Of a stretch of DNA of 33,152 nucleotides, positions 19,475-28,700 are shown piece after piece. The notes under the pieces were generated by a model that saw nothing but the letters and a program-made list of their open reading frames with translations, was not told where the DNA came from and did no database searches. Source of the stretch: Kordiimonadaceae bacterium. GTDB lineage: Bacteria > Pseudomonadota > Alphaproteobacteria > Sphingomonadales > Kordiimonadaceae. The stretch's first letter is position 1; each line of letters opens with the position of its first letter. A program made the position numbers and the translations under genes. The stretch lies in the NCBI GenBank assembly GCA_016765035.1, contig JAESQS010000325.1:1-33152 (forward strand), given 5' to 3'.

Positions 19475-19489
19475 TGGCACATGCCTTGC
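19475..19489 (+). promoter_or_regulatory. Sigma-54-like promoter TGGCACATGCCTTGC
   Basis: Exact match to TGGCAC-N5-TTGC; predicted +1 about 19501. Confidence 0.7.
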
Positions 19490-19501
19490 GGTTCCTGCTG
19501 T

Positions 19502-20764
19502 ATGGAACATTCAATCAAATCTATAGTATTAGCAGGTGCTGCACCTGATACCGGAAACCACGGCGTTACGGCCCTGTGCCAGTCTACTGTTTCCGGGCTT
19601 GCGGAACGTGGCATCGACCATTTCACCATTCTTGATAACGGGGCAGATACCAGAACAATAGATCAGCTCAATTGGCTTGCTGACGCGCATATATCCCGCC
19701 TGCCATTCAAAGCCGGGAAACGTGTATACCAACCTGCCAACATGCATAACATCCGGTTGCGCCAACTGTTTGGGCTGCTCTCGCCAACACTGTAAGCCAT
19801 CAGGGCAGCGGATGCGGTTCTAGATGTTAGCGGCGGCGACAGTTTTACTGACATGTATGGTTCCGCCCGTTTTGAACAAATAACCATACCAAAGAAAATC
19901 GCTATTTCTTGTGGCACACCCCTGATCTTATTGCCGCAAACCTATGGCCCCTTCAAATCCATAAAAGCCCGAAACACAGCGAGGGCCATCATCAAAGCCA
20001 GCACTGCGGCCTTTGCACGGGACAGTGATAGTTTTGCCCGCCTCAGAGATCTAGTAGGAGCAGACTTTAATCCAGCAATTCATAAACAGGGCATTGATCT
20101 AGCCTTTGGCTTGCCGTGGGAGCAGCCATCAGAGCCACCCCGTAAACAGCATGTTGGCATTAATGTAAGTGGGCTTTTGTGGAACAACAACTGCAGCCGT
20201 TCACAATTCGCTCTGAAAGCGGACTATCAGCAAACGCTCCTTAGCTTTTGCCAGCATATATTAGAAAATGAAAATCTGGACATCTTGTTGGTCCCGCATG
20301 TTACGCCAGCCAACAAATATGAATGTGATCTGTTTGCCAGCGAAATGCTCAAAAAACAATTGCCGTGGCGCTATCGCCACCGCGTTCACATTGAAACGAC
20401 AGCAAAGACGCCGTCACACTTAAAGTCCGTCATTGCAAATACCTGCTGGTTTACAGGTGCCCGTATGCACGCAACAATCGCAGCTCTTTCTACAGGCGTA
20501 CCAGTAGTCAACGTGGCATACAGCGCTAAGGCAAAGGGCGTTTTTTCTGGCTGCGGTGTGGGGGACTGTGTCTTAGACATGCGCCACCTCACAACTGCAA
20601 ATATGGTGACTGGCCTTATCAGGTGCTTCAATGAGCGTTCCCACCATAAAGCGGTACTTTGTCGCAAGCTTCCCTTTTTAAAACAGCAGTGGGCCGCCCA
20701 GCTCAACGCCATCAACCAAGCTATTTTAACATCACCCAAAAAACAGGGGTGTTGCTATGCTTAA
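19502..20764 (+). pseudogene. Polysaccharide pyruvyl transferase family protein interrupted by in-frame TAA at 19793-19795
   Basis: Same frame on both sides: AGAAPDTGNHGVTALCQS...LLSPTL*AIRAADAVLDVSGGDSFTDMYG...PLILLPQTYGPFKS...GARMHATIAALSTGVPVVNVAYSAKAKGVF. Confidence 0.82.
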
Positions 20765-22028
20765 AGTGTGCTGGACACGTAAACTTAGCGTCATCACCTG
20801 CAACCAAATGTTTTTGGAAGTTTGCGTTTTCTTGCGCAATATTATCATCGCCCGCCTCATTGGCGCAGAAACACTTGGCGAGTTTATCTTTCTAGTCCTC
20901 AGCATCAGGTTCTTTGCCATGTCCACCGACTTGGCAGTGGACCGGTTCATCCTACAAACTGAACAGTCTTCCATAAACAAAGCACTTGCAGGTGCTCATT
21001 TTATCATTCGCACACGCAGTTGTCTTTTGGCTGTTTTCCTGCTGATCATGGGCCTGCTAAGCTTTCAAGGGATAAGTGCCAGCTGTTATATCATTCTTGC
21101 GTGTGGGTCTTGCATTCGCGGGTTTACTCATCAGGGCTACAGGCTAAAGCAACGACACCTCGACTTTCGCCCGGCCTTATATGTTGAAGGCTTCAGTGCA
21201 GTACTGGCCACCTTTGCCATGTATGCCACTGCCCTATATTTTCCAACCTTGGAAGCGATGTGCTTTGTGTTGCTTGCACAGTCAGTCATGCACACAGTTT
21301 TATCGCACCTTATTTCCAAGCGACCCTATTATGCCCCTGCAGAAGGGTCAATGTTACGGCAGCAATTGAAATTCGGGCTACCCTTAATGTGTGCTGGCAT
21401 CGCTATGTTCTGGAGTATGCAGGGCGAGCGAATAATATTGTCCACCGTTCTTTCCGCAATAGAGTTTGCCCATTTTTCCATGGTATTTCAGTTGGCGTTA
21501 GTCCCTATATTGATAGCGGGGCGCATCGCCCTTACCCTCGGCTTACCGCTCATGGCAAACCATAAGGGCTCCCCTGTAGAATTTAGTATTCTACTAACAA
21601 AATTTCAAAAATATCACCTTGGAGGGGCGGGCCTGTTTGTACTCCTGTTTATTGCAGCAGCAAACCCCGTCCTGATGCTGTTATTTGGTGCAGACTTTAA
21701 AGCCGACCTCAGTCTTGTTGCGCTGGTTGCTGTGGCACAAGGTCTTCGTTTAATACGCATCCCGCATTCCGTTGCAGCACAGGCTTTTGGCCAAACAGAT
21801 ATCCCCTTCAAAGCAAATATCATCCGCGTATTGGCTGTACCCATTGCAGCGCTGAGCCTGAGCCTCAATGGTTCTCTTACCACTCTATTAGGAATTGCCT
21901 GTGTGGGAGAAGTCATTTCCTGGGCAGTCCAACGCACCTTGTTTCTCACACGAAACAGCCAGTTGACATGCAGTACCCAGCGCCCAAATCCACCCACAAC
22001 AATAAACCAAACAGGGATTATGCCATGA
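20757..22028 (+). CDS. Polysaccharide flippase (Wzx/MATE-like)
   Basis: Multi-TM, IIIARLIGAETLGEFIFLVLSIRFFA N-terminus; EPS gene context. Confidence 0.8.
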   Translation: MLKVCWTRKLSVITCNQMFLEVCVFLRNIIIARLIGAETLGEFIFLVLSIRFFAMSTDLAVDRFILQTEQSSINKALAGAHFIIRTRSCLLAVFLLIMGLLSFQGISASCYIILACGSCIRGFTHQGYRLKQRHLDFRPALYVEGFSAVLATFAMYATALYFPTLEAMCFVLLAQSVMHTVLSHLISKRPYYAPAEGSMLRQQLKFGLPLMCAGIAMFWSMQGERIILSTVLSAIEFAHFSMVFQLALVPILIAGRIALTLGLPLMANHKGSPVEFSILLTKFQKYHLGGAGLFVLLFIAAANPVLMLLFGADFKADLSLVALVAVAQGLRLIRIPHSVAAQAFGQTDIPFKANIIRVLAVPIAALSLSLNGSLTTLLGIACVGEVISWAVQRTLFLTRNSQLTCSTQRPNPPTTINQTGIMP

Positions 22029-23287
22029 CACAGAAAACGGCCAACCTTCAAGCAATCCTAGACAATCATTTATGTACTGGTTGTGGTGCCTGTGCGGCAA
22101 TTGTCCCTGACACTATTGAAATGGCAGAAACACAGGACGAAAATAGACGCCCCCACTTAAAACAGGCTCTGAACTCCTTCACAGAACAAAAAATCCAAAG
22201 TGTTTGCCCCTCCTTATCTGCATCAACTATGCCCGACCCTAAATCCATACTAGAAAGCGCCTGGGGCCCAGTGCTTGAGGTATGGCAGGGACACGCTGTT
22301 GATGAGCATATCCGCTACAAAGCTTCAAGCGGCGGCGCTATAACCGCATTGGCTTTAAATGCCATTGAGCGTTCTGGCTTTCATGGGGCGCTCCACATCA
22401 AAGCTTGTAAAAGTGACCCTACACGCAATGAAGCTCGCATCAGTCAGAACCGGCACCAACTTTTAGAGGGGGCTGGCTCTCGCTACGCGCCTGCTAGTAT
22501 CTGCGATAAGCTACATTTGATTACCGGAGCCGCCCAAAAAACTGTTGTCATTGGTAAACCCTGCGATATTGCTGGCGCACTTTCAGTTGCTCGGTTCATG
22601 CCTGAAGTGAAGGAAAAAATGGGCCTTACCATTTCCATTTTTTGTGCCGGCACACCCAGCAACAGCGGCACATCCAAACTTCTTCAACGCTTATCGCCCA
22701 GCAAACCCGGACATTTACTCGAACTGAATTACCGCGGCGATGGTTGGCCGGGCAAGATGCGCACTAAGTGGCAAATAGGAAACAAGATTGAAAGACAAAG
22801 CATCAGCTACGAGGAAGGCTGGGGAGAGATATTACAGCAACACCGCCAATGGCGCTGCCATACCTGCAATGATCATACAGGAGAATATGCGGACATATCA
22901 GTTGGCGACCCCTGGCAAACACCTAGACAGCACAATAAAATTGGCCAATCGCTCATTATTGTCCGTACCGAGCGTGGCCGTAAGGCTGTTCGTAAAGCTC
23001 AAGAGGATGGCTACCTTGTGATAGAAAAGCAGGAGCCAAACATCCTGTTCGATGCACAGCCAAACCTTTTCAGCACCAAAGGGGCGGTGTGGGGGCGCAG
23101 CGTTGCATTGTCAACCTGCGGCATTCAAGCCCCGACAAAAACAAAAGCAAGTTTCAATTGCTGGATGGCCCTTCCGATAACAGCAAAGATGCAGTCCATA
23201 CTGGGAACCATAAAGCGTATCATTCAAAAGAGGCTGCGTCACGCCCACCCTACAAAATGGCTGCCAAAGGGGTATTTTTCCAGATGA
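22025..23287 (+). CDS. Coenzyme F420 hydrogenase/dehydrogenase beta subunit-like Fe-S protein
   Basis: CTGCGAC near N-terminus; YKASSGGAITALAL; VIGKPCDIAGAL; CHTCNDHTGEYADISVGDPW. Confidence 0.85.
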   Translation: MTQKTANLQAILDNHLCTGCGACAAIVPDTIEMAETQDENRRPHLKQALNSFTEQKIQSVCPSLSASTMPDPKSILESAWGPVLEVWQGHAVDEHIRYKASSGGAITALALNAIERSGFHGALHIKACKSDPTRNEARISQNRHQLLEGAGSRYAPASICDKLHLITGAAQKTVVIGKPCDIAGALSVARFMPEVKEKMGLTISIFCAGTPSNSGTSKLLQRLSPSKPGHLLELNYRGDGWPGKMRTKWQIGNKIERQSISYEEGWGEILQQHRQWRCHTCNDHTGEYADISVGDPWQTPRQHNKIGQSLIIVRTERGRKAVRKAQEDGYLVIEKQEPNILFDAQPNLFSTKGAVWGRSVALSTCGIQAPTKTKASFNCWMALPITAKMQSILGTIKRIIQKRLRHAHPTKWLPKGYFSR

Positions 23288-24579
23288 GCCTTTCCTCCTC
23301 AAAAGCTCTTACCGCATGGCCGGCGTTGCCCGTGACCCTCTTGTTATTCACCTTCATTTTGCCCCCAGAAACGTCTGTCTCTTTAGGGTCTCTGAGGCTT
23401 TCACCCTACCGCGTCACACTCATAATTTATCTGCTACCTGCATTGAATATTATGCTCCAAAATAGAAGCAATCCTCTTACGGCCCCTGATGGCCTTATGT
23501 TGATGCATAGCTTTTGGGCCGCTGCGGCTTTGATCTTCACAGCAGGCTTGGCAGAGGGCACAGACACCGCCGGCATATATTTTATTGAGACATTTGGCGC
23601 CTTCAGCATTGCCCGTGCTTATGTCCAAACACCTTCAGACTTCGCTAAAGTCATAAAGCTGATCTTTACAGTAGCTGCCTCATTACTAGTATTTGCCGCC
23701 ATAGAATCCTTCTCGGGCGTCCATATTTTGCGCGAGCCTTTTCAAGCAATTTTTGGAGGGCCAGGGCCTCACCACACAGACCCACGACTGGGCCTAGTCC
23801 GTGCTTTTGCTTCGTTCGAACACCCCATTTTATATGGAGTATTCGTTGCGAGTGCTTTTTCCGGCACTTACTATGTCCTGTGTGACGCACAGTTAAATTA
23901 TGCTGCTGCCAAGAAATTACTAATCGTAATTTTTGCCACCTTTTTCTCTCTTTCCGGCGGCCCTTTTACGGCTCTCGGCTTTCAAATGGCCCTTATCGGA
24001 TGGGACAATATTACTAATGGAATAACCGGCCGCTGGAAAATTCTTGTTGGCATTTTTGTTAGCTTTTGGCTGGTCATTTCGCTTCTCTCGAACCGCTCAC
24101 CAGTTCTAATATTTATCTCATACCTAACCTTCAGCGCTGAAAGCGCCTACAACCGCATTCATGTTTGGAATTACGGCACCGCTGAGGTCATGCGCCACCC
24201 GTATATCGGCCTTGGATTAGGCGACTGGATCCGCGCCCCATGGATGAGTTCCAGCATGGATAATTTCTGGCTCCTAACCACCATGCGCTACGGCATCCCT
24301 GCCCTTGTTTTTTTCCTGCTTGCTATTTGGTTCATCGCTAAACGGATCAGAAACATCACCACCCTCTCTGGTGCCACACGCAAGGCTGCCAAAGCTTGGC
24401 TAATAACCATCATGAGCTTTGCTCTTGCTGGCCTCACAGTTCATTTTTGGAACGCCGTAATGGTGCTGTTTTTCTTTTTCGTAGGGTGCGGTATGGCGAT
24501 GACCCACAAGCCGAAGAAAAAACATCCTTCCCCCACAAACAGCATAAAGCTCTCACGGAGAAACATGGCATGGAATTAA
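23284..24579 (+). CDS. O-antigen ligase/polymerase-like membrane protein
   Basis: Multi-TM; RAFASFEHPILYGVFVA and AYNRIHVWNYGTAEVMRHPYIGLGLGDW typical of Wzy/WaaL-like proteins. Confidence 0.8.
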   Translation: MSLSSSKALTAWPALPVTLLLFTFILPPETSVSLGSLRLSPYRVTLIIYLLPALNIMLQNRSNPLTAPDGLMLMHSFWAAAALIFTAGLAEGTDTAGIYFIETFGAFSIARAYVQTPSDFAKVIKLIFTVAASLLVFAAIESFSGVHILREPFQAIFGGPGPHHTDPRLGLVRAFASFEHPILYGVFVASAFSGTYYVLCDAQLNYAAAKKLLIVIFATFFSLSGGPFTALGFQMALIGWDNITNGITGRWKILVGIFVSFWLVISLLSNRSPVLIFISYLTFSAESAYNRIHVWNYGTAEVMRHPYIGLGLGDWIRAPWMSSSMDNFWLLTTMRYGIPALVFFLLAIWFIAKRIRNITTLSGATRKAAKAWLITIMSFALAGLTVHFWNAVMVLFFFFVGCGMAMTHKPKKKHPSPTNSIKLSRRNMAWN

Positions 24580-25514
24580 GCATCATTATCATGAGTTGGA
24601 ACACGCGCGCTATGCTACGCGAATGCCTATTGTCGGTGTTTACCAATGCGCCAGAAGGCAATTTCGAAATCATTGTGGTGGATAACGCACCAACAGACGG
24701 CAGCCAAGAATTAGTGCGCCAAGAATTTCCTTCCGTAACACTTATTGAAAACGCCCAAAACCTGGGTTTCGCCGCCGCTAACAACAAGGCAATTAGGCAA
24801 ACATCCGGACGGCACTTTCTTCTGCTGAATTCCGATACAATTATACATGCAGGCGTCCTACAGCAATCGCTAGATTATATGACGACAAACGACCGCATTG
24901 GTGCCATGGGATGTCGAGTATTAAATCGCGACGGCAGCTTGCAACACAGCACTAGTCAATTTCCGTCATTCCTTAATCTATGCATTCAAACGCTGGCCTT
25001 AGACCGCATACCAAATATACCTTTTTTCCGCCGATACCGCATGCTTGATTGGCAACGAAAAGAGGCTGGTGCCGTAGAAACAATTTCCGGCTGCTATATG
25101 ATGGTGCGCAGGGAATGCGCAAATGCCATTGGTCTATTAGATGAGCATTTTTTCTTCTTTGGAGAAGAGACCGATTGGTGCAAGCGCATGCGCGAAAATG
25201 AATGGCAGGTCCATTTCGCACCAGTAGGCGAAATTACCCATTTTGGAGGGGGCAGTTCTCACACCCTTAGCCATAGGCGTGATCTCATGCTTACCCAAGC
25301 AACTGTACGCCTTCACCTTAAGCACTCCGGGAGAATAATGGCCGCTGCAGTCTTTGCGTTACTGCTCATATTTAACACAAGTCGAGCAATTTTCTGGTCA
25401 TTAAAAACCATGTTCAATTCTACAGAAGCAAGCCAGCGCAGGAAGCTTCATTCTATAAAAGTTATCAAAGGCTTTGTGTCAGCATGGCCTAGCGGAAAGG
25501 GAGCAATGTTATGA
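24570..25514 (+). CDS. Family 2 glycosyltransferase (rhamnosyltransferase-like)
   Basis: LSIIIMSWNTRAMLRECLLSV; NLGFAAANNKAIRQTSGRHFLLLNSDT; EETDWCKRMRENEWQVHFAP. Confidence 0.9.
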   Translation: MELSIIIMSWNTRAMLRECLLSVFTNAPEGNFEIIVVDNAPTDGSQELVRQEFPSVTLIENAQNLGFAAANNKAIRQTSGRHFLLLNSDTIIHAGVLQQSLDYMTTNDRIGAMGCRVLNRDGSLQHSTSQFPSFLNLCIQTLALDRIPNIPFFRRYRMLDWQRKEAGAVETISGCYMMVRRECANAIGLLDEHFFFFGEETDWCKRMRENEWQVHFAPVGEITHFGGGSSHTLSHRRDLMLTQATVRLHLKHSGRIMAAAVFALLLIFNTSRAIFWSLKTMFNSTEASQRRKLHSIKVIKGFVSAWPSGKGAML

Positions 25515-26725
25515 CAAAAACCCTCAATGTACTCGTCATCGTACCTCACTGTGATGGCTCCGATGTAGGCGAGGCTTGGTGCGCCCATATGTGGGTGAGT
25601 GAATTGGCCAAAAGAGCAAATGTAACACTCATTACGCAACAACGCCCAGGTCGCATAGCACTCGAACAGCAGTTACCAAATGTTCGGATTATCGCACGCC
25701 AAGAACCTGCTTGGGCTTTGAAATTCCCCAGATTAAATGCCATGGCTAAACTCTCATATCCTGGTTTCTATTTTTGGGCCAAACGGCAAATTCATACCTT
25801 GTTGAAAAACGAGGAGCATTTCGATGTTGCCCACCAGTTTTCCCCTTTAGCATTGCGTTTTCCAACACCCCTGATGGCTTTCAATATACCTTATGTGCTT
25901 GGCCCCCTCGGAGGAAGCTTATCAACCCCCAGTGCTTTTAAAAAGGAGTGTGGGTCTGCTGCATGGTTCACGCGCTTACGGACTTTTGACCGCCTACGGC
26001 TCGCTTGGGACCCCTTCTTAAAAAGAAGCTACCACAAAGCCAGTGCTGTACTAGGGGTTGCACCCTATGTAGGTACTTTACTTGAAAATGCGCACCTCAC
26101 CCGGTTTGATATCGAAAGCGAACTAGGTTTATCTTCACTGCATTCACAAAAGCACCAACCTGATGGTAGCCAGAAAGGTCTGCGCCTGCTTCATGTGGGC
26201 CGTGGTGTTCGGTCGAAAGGATTGAGAGACTGCATTCGAGCGCTTGCCAACCTAGAAGACCTCGACGGCATTCATTTGGACGTTGCCGGAAGCGGTGAAG
26301 AAATGCCCATTTGCAAGGCTCTTGCTACCAAATTAGGTGTCCGGGACCGTATCACATTCCACGGGCAAATTGACCGCAAGGAAGTTGATCATCTTTATGA
26401 GCAGGCAGATGTATTTTGCTTCCCCAGTTTTCGCGAACCCAGTGGTAGCGTCATCTTTGAAGCCATGAGCTACGGCATCCCCGTCATCACCGCCGATAGA
26501 GGGGGGCCTGGTCACGTTATTGACGACTCTTGCGGCGTGAAAGTGGCAGTAACAGACACAAAAGAATACCCAAAAAACATCGCTCTAGCAGTGCGCGCTT
26601 TGGCCTTAATGCCAGGCTTGCGGCAAACCCTTTCAGATGGCGCATTAGTTAAAATGTCAACTATCGCCATGTGGCCTGAAAAAATTTCCCGGCTCCTAAA
26701 ACTATATCAGGAAATTCGCCAATAA
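25511..26725 (+). CDS. Family 4 glycosyltransferase
   Basis: LLHVGRGVRSKGLRDCIRAL; FPSFREPSGSVIFEAMSYGIPVITADRGG. Confidence 0.9.
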   Translation: MTKTLNVLVIVPHCDGSDVGEAWCAHMWVSELAKRANVTLITQQRPGRIALEQQLPNVRIIARQEPAWALKFPRLNAMAKLSYPGFYFWAKRQIHTLLKNEEHFDVAHQFSPLALRFPTPLMAFNIPYVLGPLGGSLSTPSAFKKECGSAAWFTRLRTFDRLRLAWDPFLKRSYHKASAVLGVAPYVGTLLENAHLTRFDIESELGLSSLHSQKHQPDGSQKGLRLLHVGRGVRSKGLRDCIRALANLEDLDGIHLDVAGSGEEMPICKALATKLGVRDRITFHGQIDRKEVDHLYEQADVFCFPSFREPSGSVIFEAMSYGIPVITADRGGPGHVIDDSCGVKVAVTDTKEYPKNIALAVRALALMPGLRQTLSDGALVKMSTIAMWPEKISRLLKLYQEIRQ

Positions 26726-26785
26726 ATCGACCACAGAAAACTCGGCTATTCGCCACCGAACCACACATTTGAGGAGAACCACGAT

Positions 26786-27250
26786 ATGTCTAAACACATC
26801 AAGCACCCCAAGATATTGGCTGTGTCTTCAGGGGGAGGGCACTGGATCCAAATGTTACGGCTAAGGCCAGCATTTAAGGAGTGTAAGGTGCATTATGTTT
26901 CAGTGAACCCAAAATGCGCTGCTGATGTACCTGAAGCAAAGTTTCACAGCGTTACAGATGGCAACCGCGACACAAAATTATCGCTTATCAAAATGGCAGT
27001 GAAAATCCTTTTTCTTACATTCTGGGTACGGCCAGACGTCGTTATATCAACTGGTGCGGCTCCCGGCTATTTCGCTTGCCGGTTTGCCAAACTTGTGGGC
27101 GCAAGAAGCCTGTTCATTGACAGTGTCGCCAATGCTGAAGAAATGTCTCTTTCTGCTAAACTATCAGCTAGCCATGCGAGCAAAGTCTTCTCGCAGTGGC
27201 CTGATGTTGCCAAAAAGTTCGGTGTAGAGTGGCACGGTAGCGTCCTATAA
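26786..27250 (+). CDS. Alg14-like membrane/scaffold subunit of UDP-GlcNAc-type transferase
   Basis: AVSSGGGHWIQMLRL...RPDVVISTGAAPGYFACRFAKLVGARSLFIDSVA. Confidence 0.85.
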   Translation: MSKHIKHPKILAVSSGGGHWIQMLRLRPAFKECKVHYVSVNPKCAADVPEAKFHSVTDGNRDTKLSLIKMAVKILFLTFWVRPDVVISTGAAPGYFACRFAKLVGARSLFIDSVANAEEMSLSAKLSASHASKVFSQWPDVAKKFGVEWHGSVL

Positions 27251-27332
27251 GCATCCTCTGAGGCCTATTCGGGCCATGGCACAAGCTTTGCTCCTTTCTT
27301 GGTATGAACCACACCTTGGAAGGAGTTTTTTT

Positions 27333-27833
27333 ATGATTTTTACCACTGTAGGAACCCAGCTTCCTTTCCACCGACTGATAGACGTAATCGACATTTGGTC
27401 TTTAGAACAAGATGTTAGAGGATGTTTTGCGCAAATCGGGAATGATGGAAACCCACCCCAAAACATGAAGTTTTCAAACACATTGGATCCTGCCCAATTT
27501 GCAAACCAAATTGCAAAATGCAAAGTCGTCGTCTCCCATGCTGGCATAGGCACAATTCTAACAGCCTTACAGTACGGCAAACCAATAATTGTAATGCCAA
27601 GGCTCGCTAGATACGGCGAACACAGAAATGATCACCAGCTAGCAACAGTGGCAAACCTTGAAGGCCGAGCTGGCATTCATGTGGCTCACAATGAACATGA
27701 CCTAAAGGCTCTTCTCAATAAGGCTCATGACCTCGGCACAAACACCAATGTTACATCAGCGGCAGAGCCAGAACTTATTCAGGCCATTGATTCATTTATC
27801 GGCGCAAGGCAGACAGGAATTATATATGCCTAA
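27333..27833 (+). CDS. Alg13-like catalytic subunit (glycosyltransferase family 28 C-terminal domain)
   Basis: MIFTTVGTQLPFHRLIDVID; VVVSHAGIGTILTALQYGKPIIVMPRLARYGEHRNDHQ. Confidence 0.88.
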   Translation: MIFTTVGTQLPFHRLIDVIDIWSLEQDVRGCFAQIGNDGNPPQNMKFSNTLDPAQFANQIAKCKVVVSHAGIGTILTALQYGKPIIVMPRLARYGEHRNDHQLATVANLEGRAGIHVAHNEHDLKALLNKAHDLGTNTNVTSAAEPELIQAIDSFIGARQTGIIYA

Positions 27834-28695
27834 TAATTTTCAACAGCCGATTTGTAGCATAATCATTCCGGCACATAATGAAGATTTAGTCATTGGCCAC
27901 ACACTCGACACAGTCGTTTCCGGTGCACAAAACGGTGAATTTGACATAATTGTCGTTTGCAACGGGTGCTCCGACAAAACATCCCAAATCGCCGAGACTT
28001 TTACCCCGCACGTTCGGGTTATAGAAACAACAACAGCCTCTAAGACAAACGCCCTAAACCTTGGCCTAAAAGCTGCCCGTGTTTATCCAGTGGTTTTTTT
28101 GGATGCCGATATCAGCACAAGTGCTGCCGCCATCAGAGCAATGGTAAAACAGCAAAGAAAAACGGGCGCAAACCTAGCCTACGGACAAGCCATTTTCGAA
28201 ACACACCGCTGCAGTTGGTTGGTTCGCGCATTCTATAAAGCCTGGCAGCAAAACCCATATTTTGACCACAAAAAAATGGGGGGCTTTTTCTCCCTCAACC
28301 ACTCAGCACTTAAAGAGCTAAAGACATTCCCTGACATACTGAATGATGACGAATTTGTCCGCCGGAGATTTCAGCACAATAGTGTATGGGTCAAACATGC
28401 CCAGTACACCATAAAGGCCCCTCATACTTTACGAAGCCTCATCAATGTTCGAAGCCGCATATATCGCGGCAACCAAGCGCTAACAAAAATAAATTTTGGG
28501 TTCACTGCAAAAACGCTGCACCAAAATACTTTCACTTTTGCGACTAGGTTGATCAAAAGCCCCTCCCTTTGGCTTGGGGCAGTGATTTTCGTTTTAACAG
28601 CAATTGCGGCCCATTCAAAAAACCATCTGACACCTTCCTCTCACCAGCATTGGGATAAAGATACAAGCGCACGTATCAATGCGCGGGAAAGTTAA
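27826..28695 (+). CDS. Family 2 glycosyltransferase
   Basis: CSIIIPAHNEDLVIGHTLDTV; VVCNGCSDKT; PVVFLDADIS. Confidence 0.88.
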   Translation: MPNNFQQPICSIIIPAHNEDLVIGHTLDTVVSGAQNGEFDIIVVCNGCSDKTSQIAETFTPHVRVIETTTASKTNALNLGLKAARVYPVVFLDADISTSAAAIRAMVKQQRKTGANLAYGQAIFETHRCSWLVRAFYKAWQQNPYFDHKKMGGFFSLNHSALKELKTFPDILNDDEFVRRRFQHNSVWVKHAQYTIKAPHTLRSLINVRSRIYRGNQALTKINFGFTAKTLHQNTFTFATRLIKSPSLWLGAVIFVLTAIAAHSKNHLTPSSHQHWDKDTSARINARES

Positions 28696-28700
28696 GCCCA

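Noticed and set aside
19313-19501. Upstream N-terminal extension of the pyruvyl transferase ORF
   Set aside because: Covers the palindromes and sigma-54 promoter; homology begins at MEHSIKSIVLAG (19502)
27510-27524. ATTGC-AAAAT-GCAAA, a near match to the palindrome
   Set aside because: Inside the Alg13-like CDS, one mismatch, and no nearby sigma-54-like promoter; likely incidental
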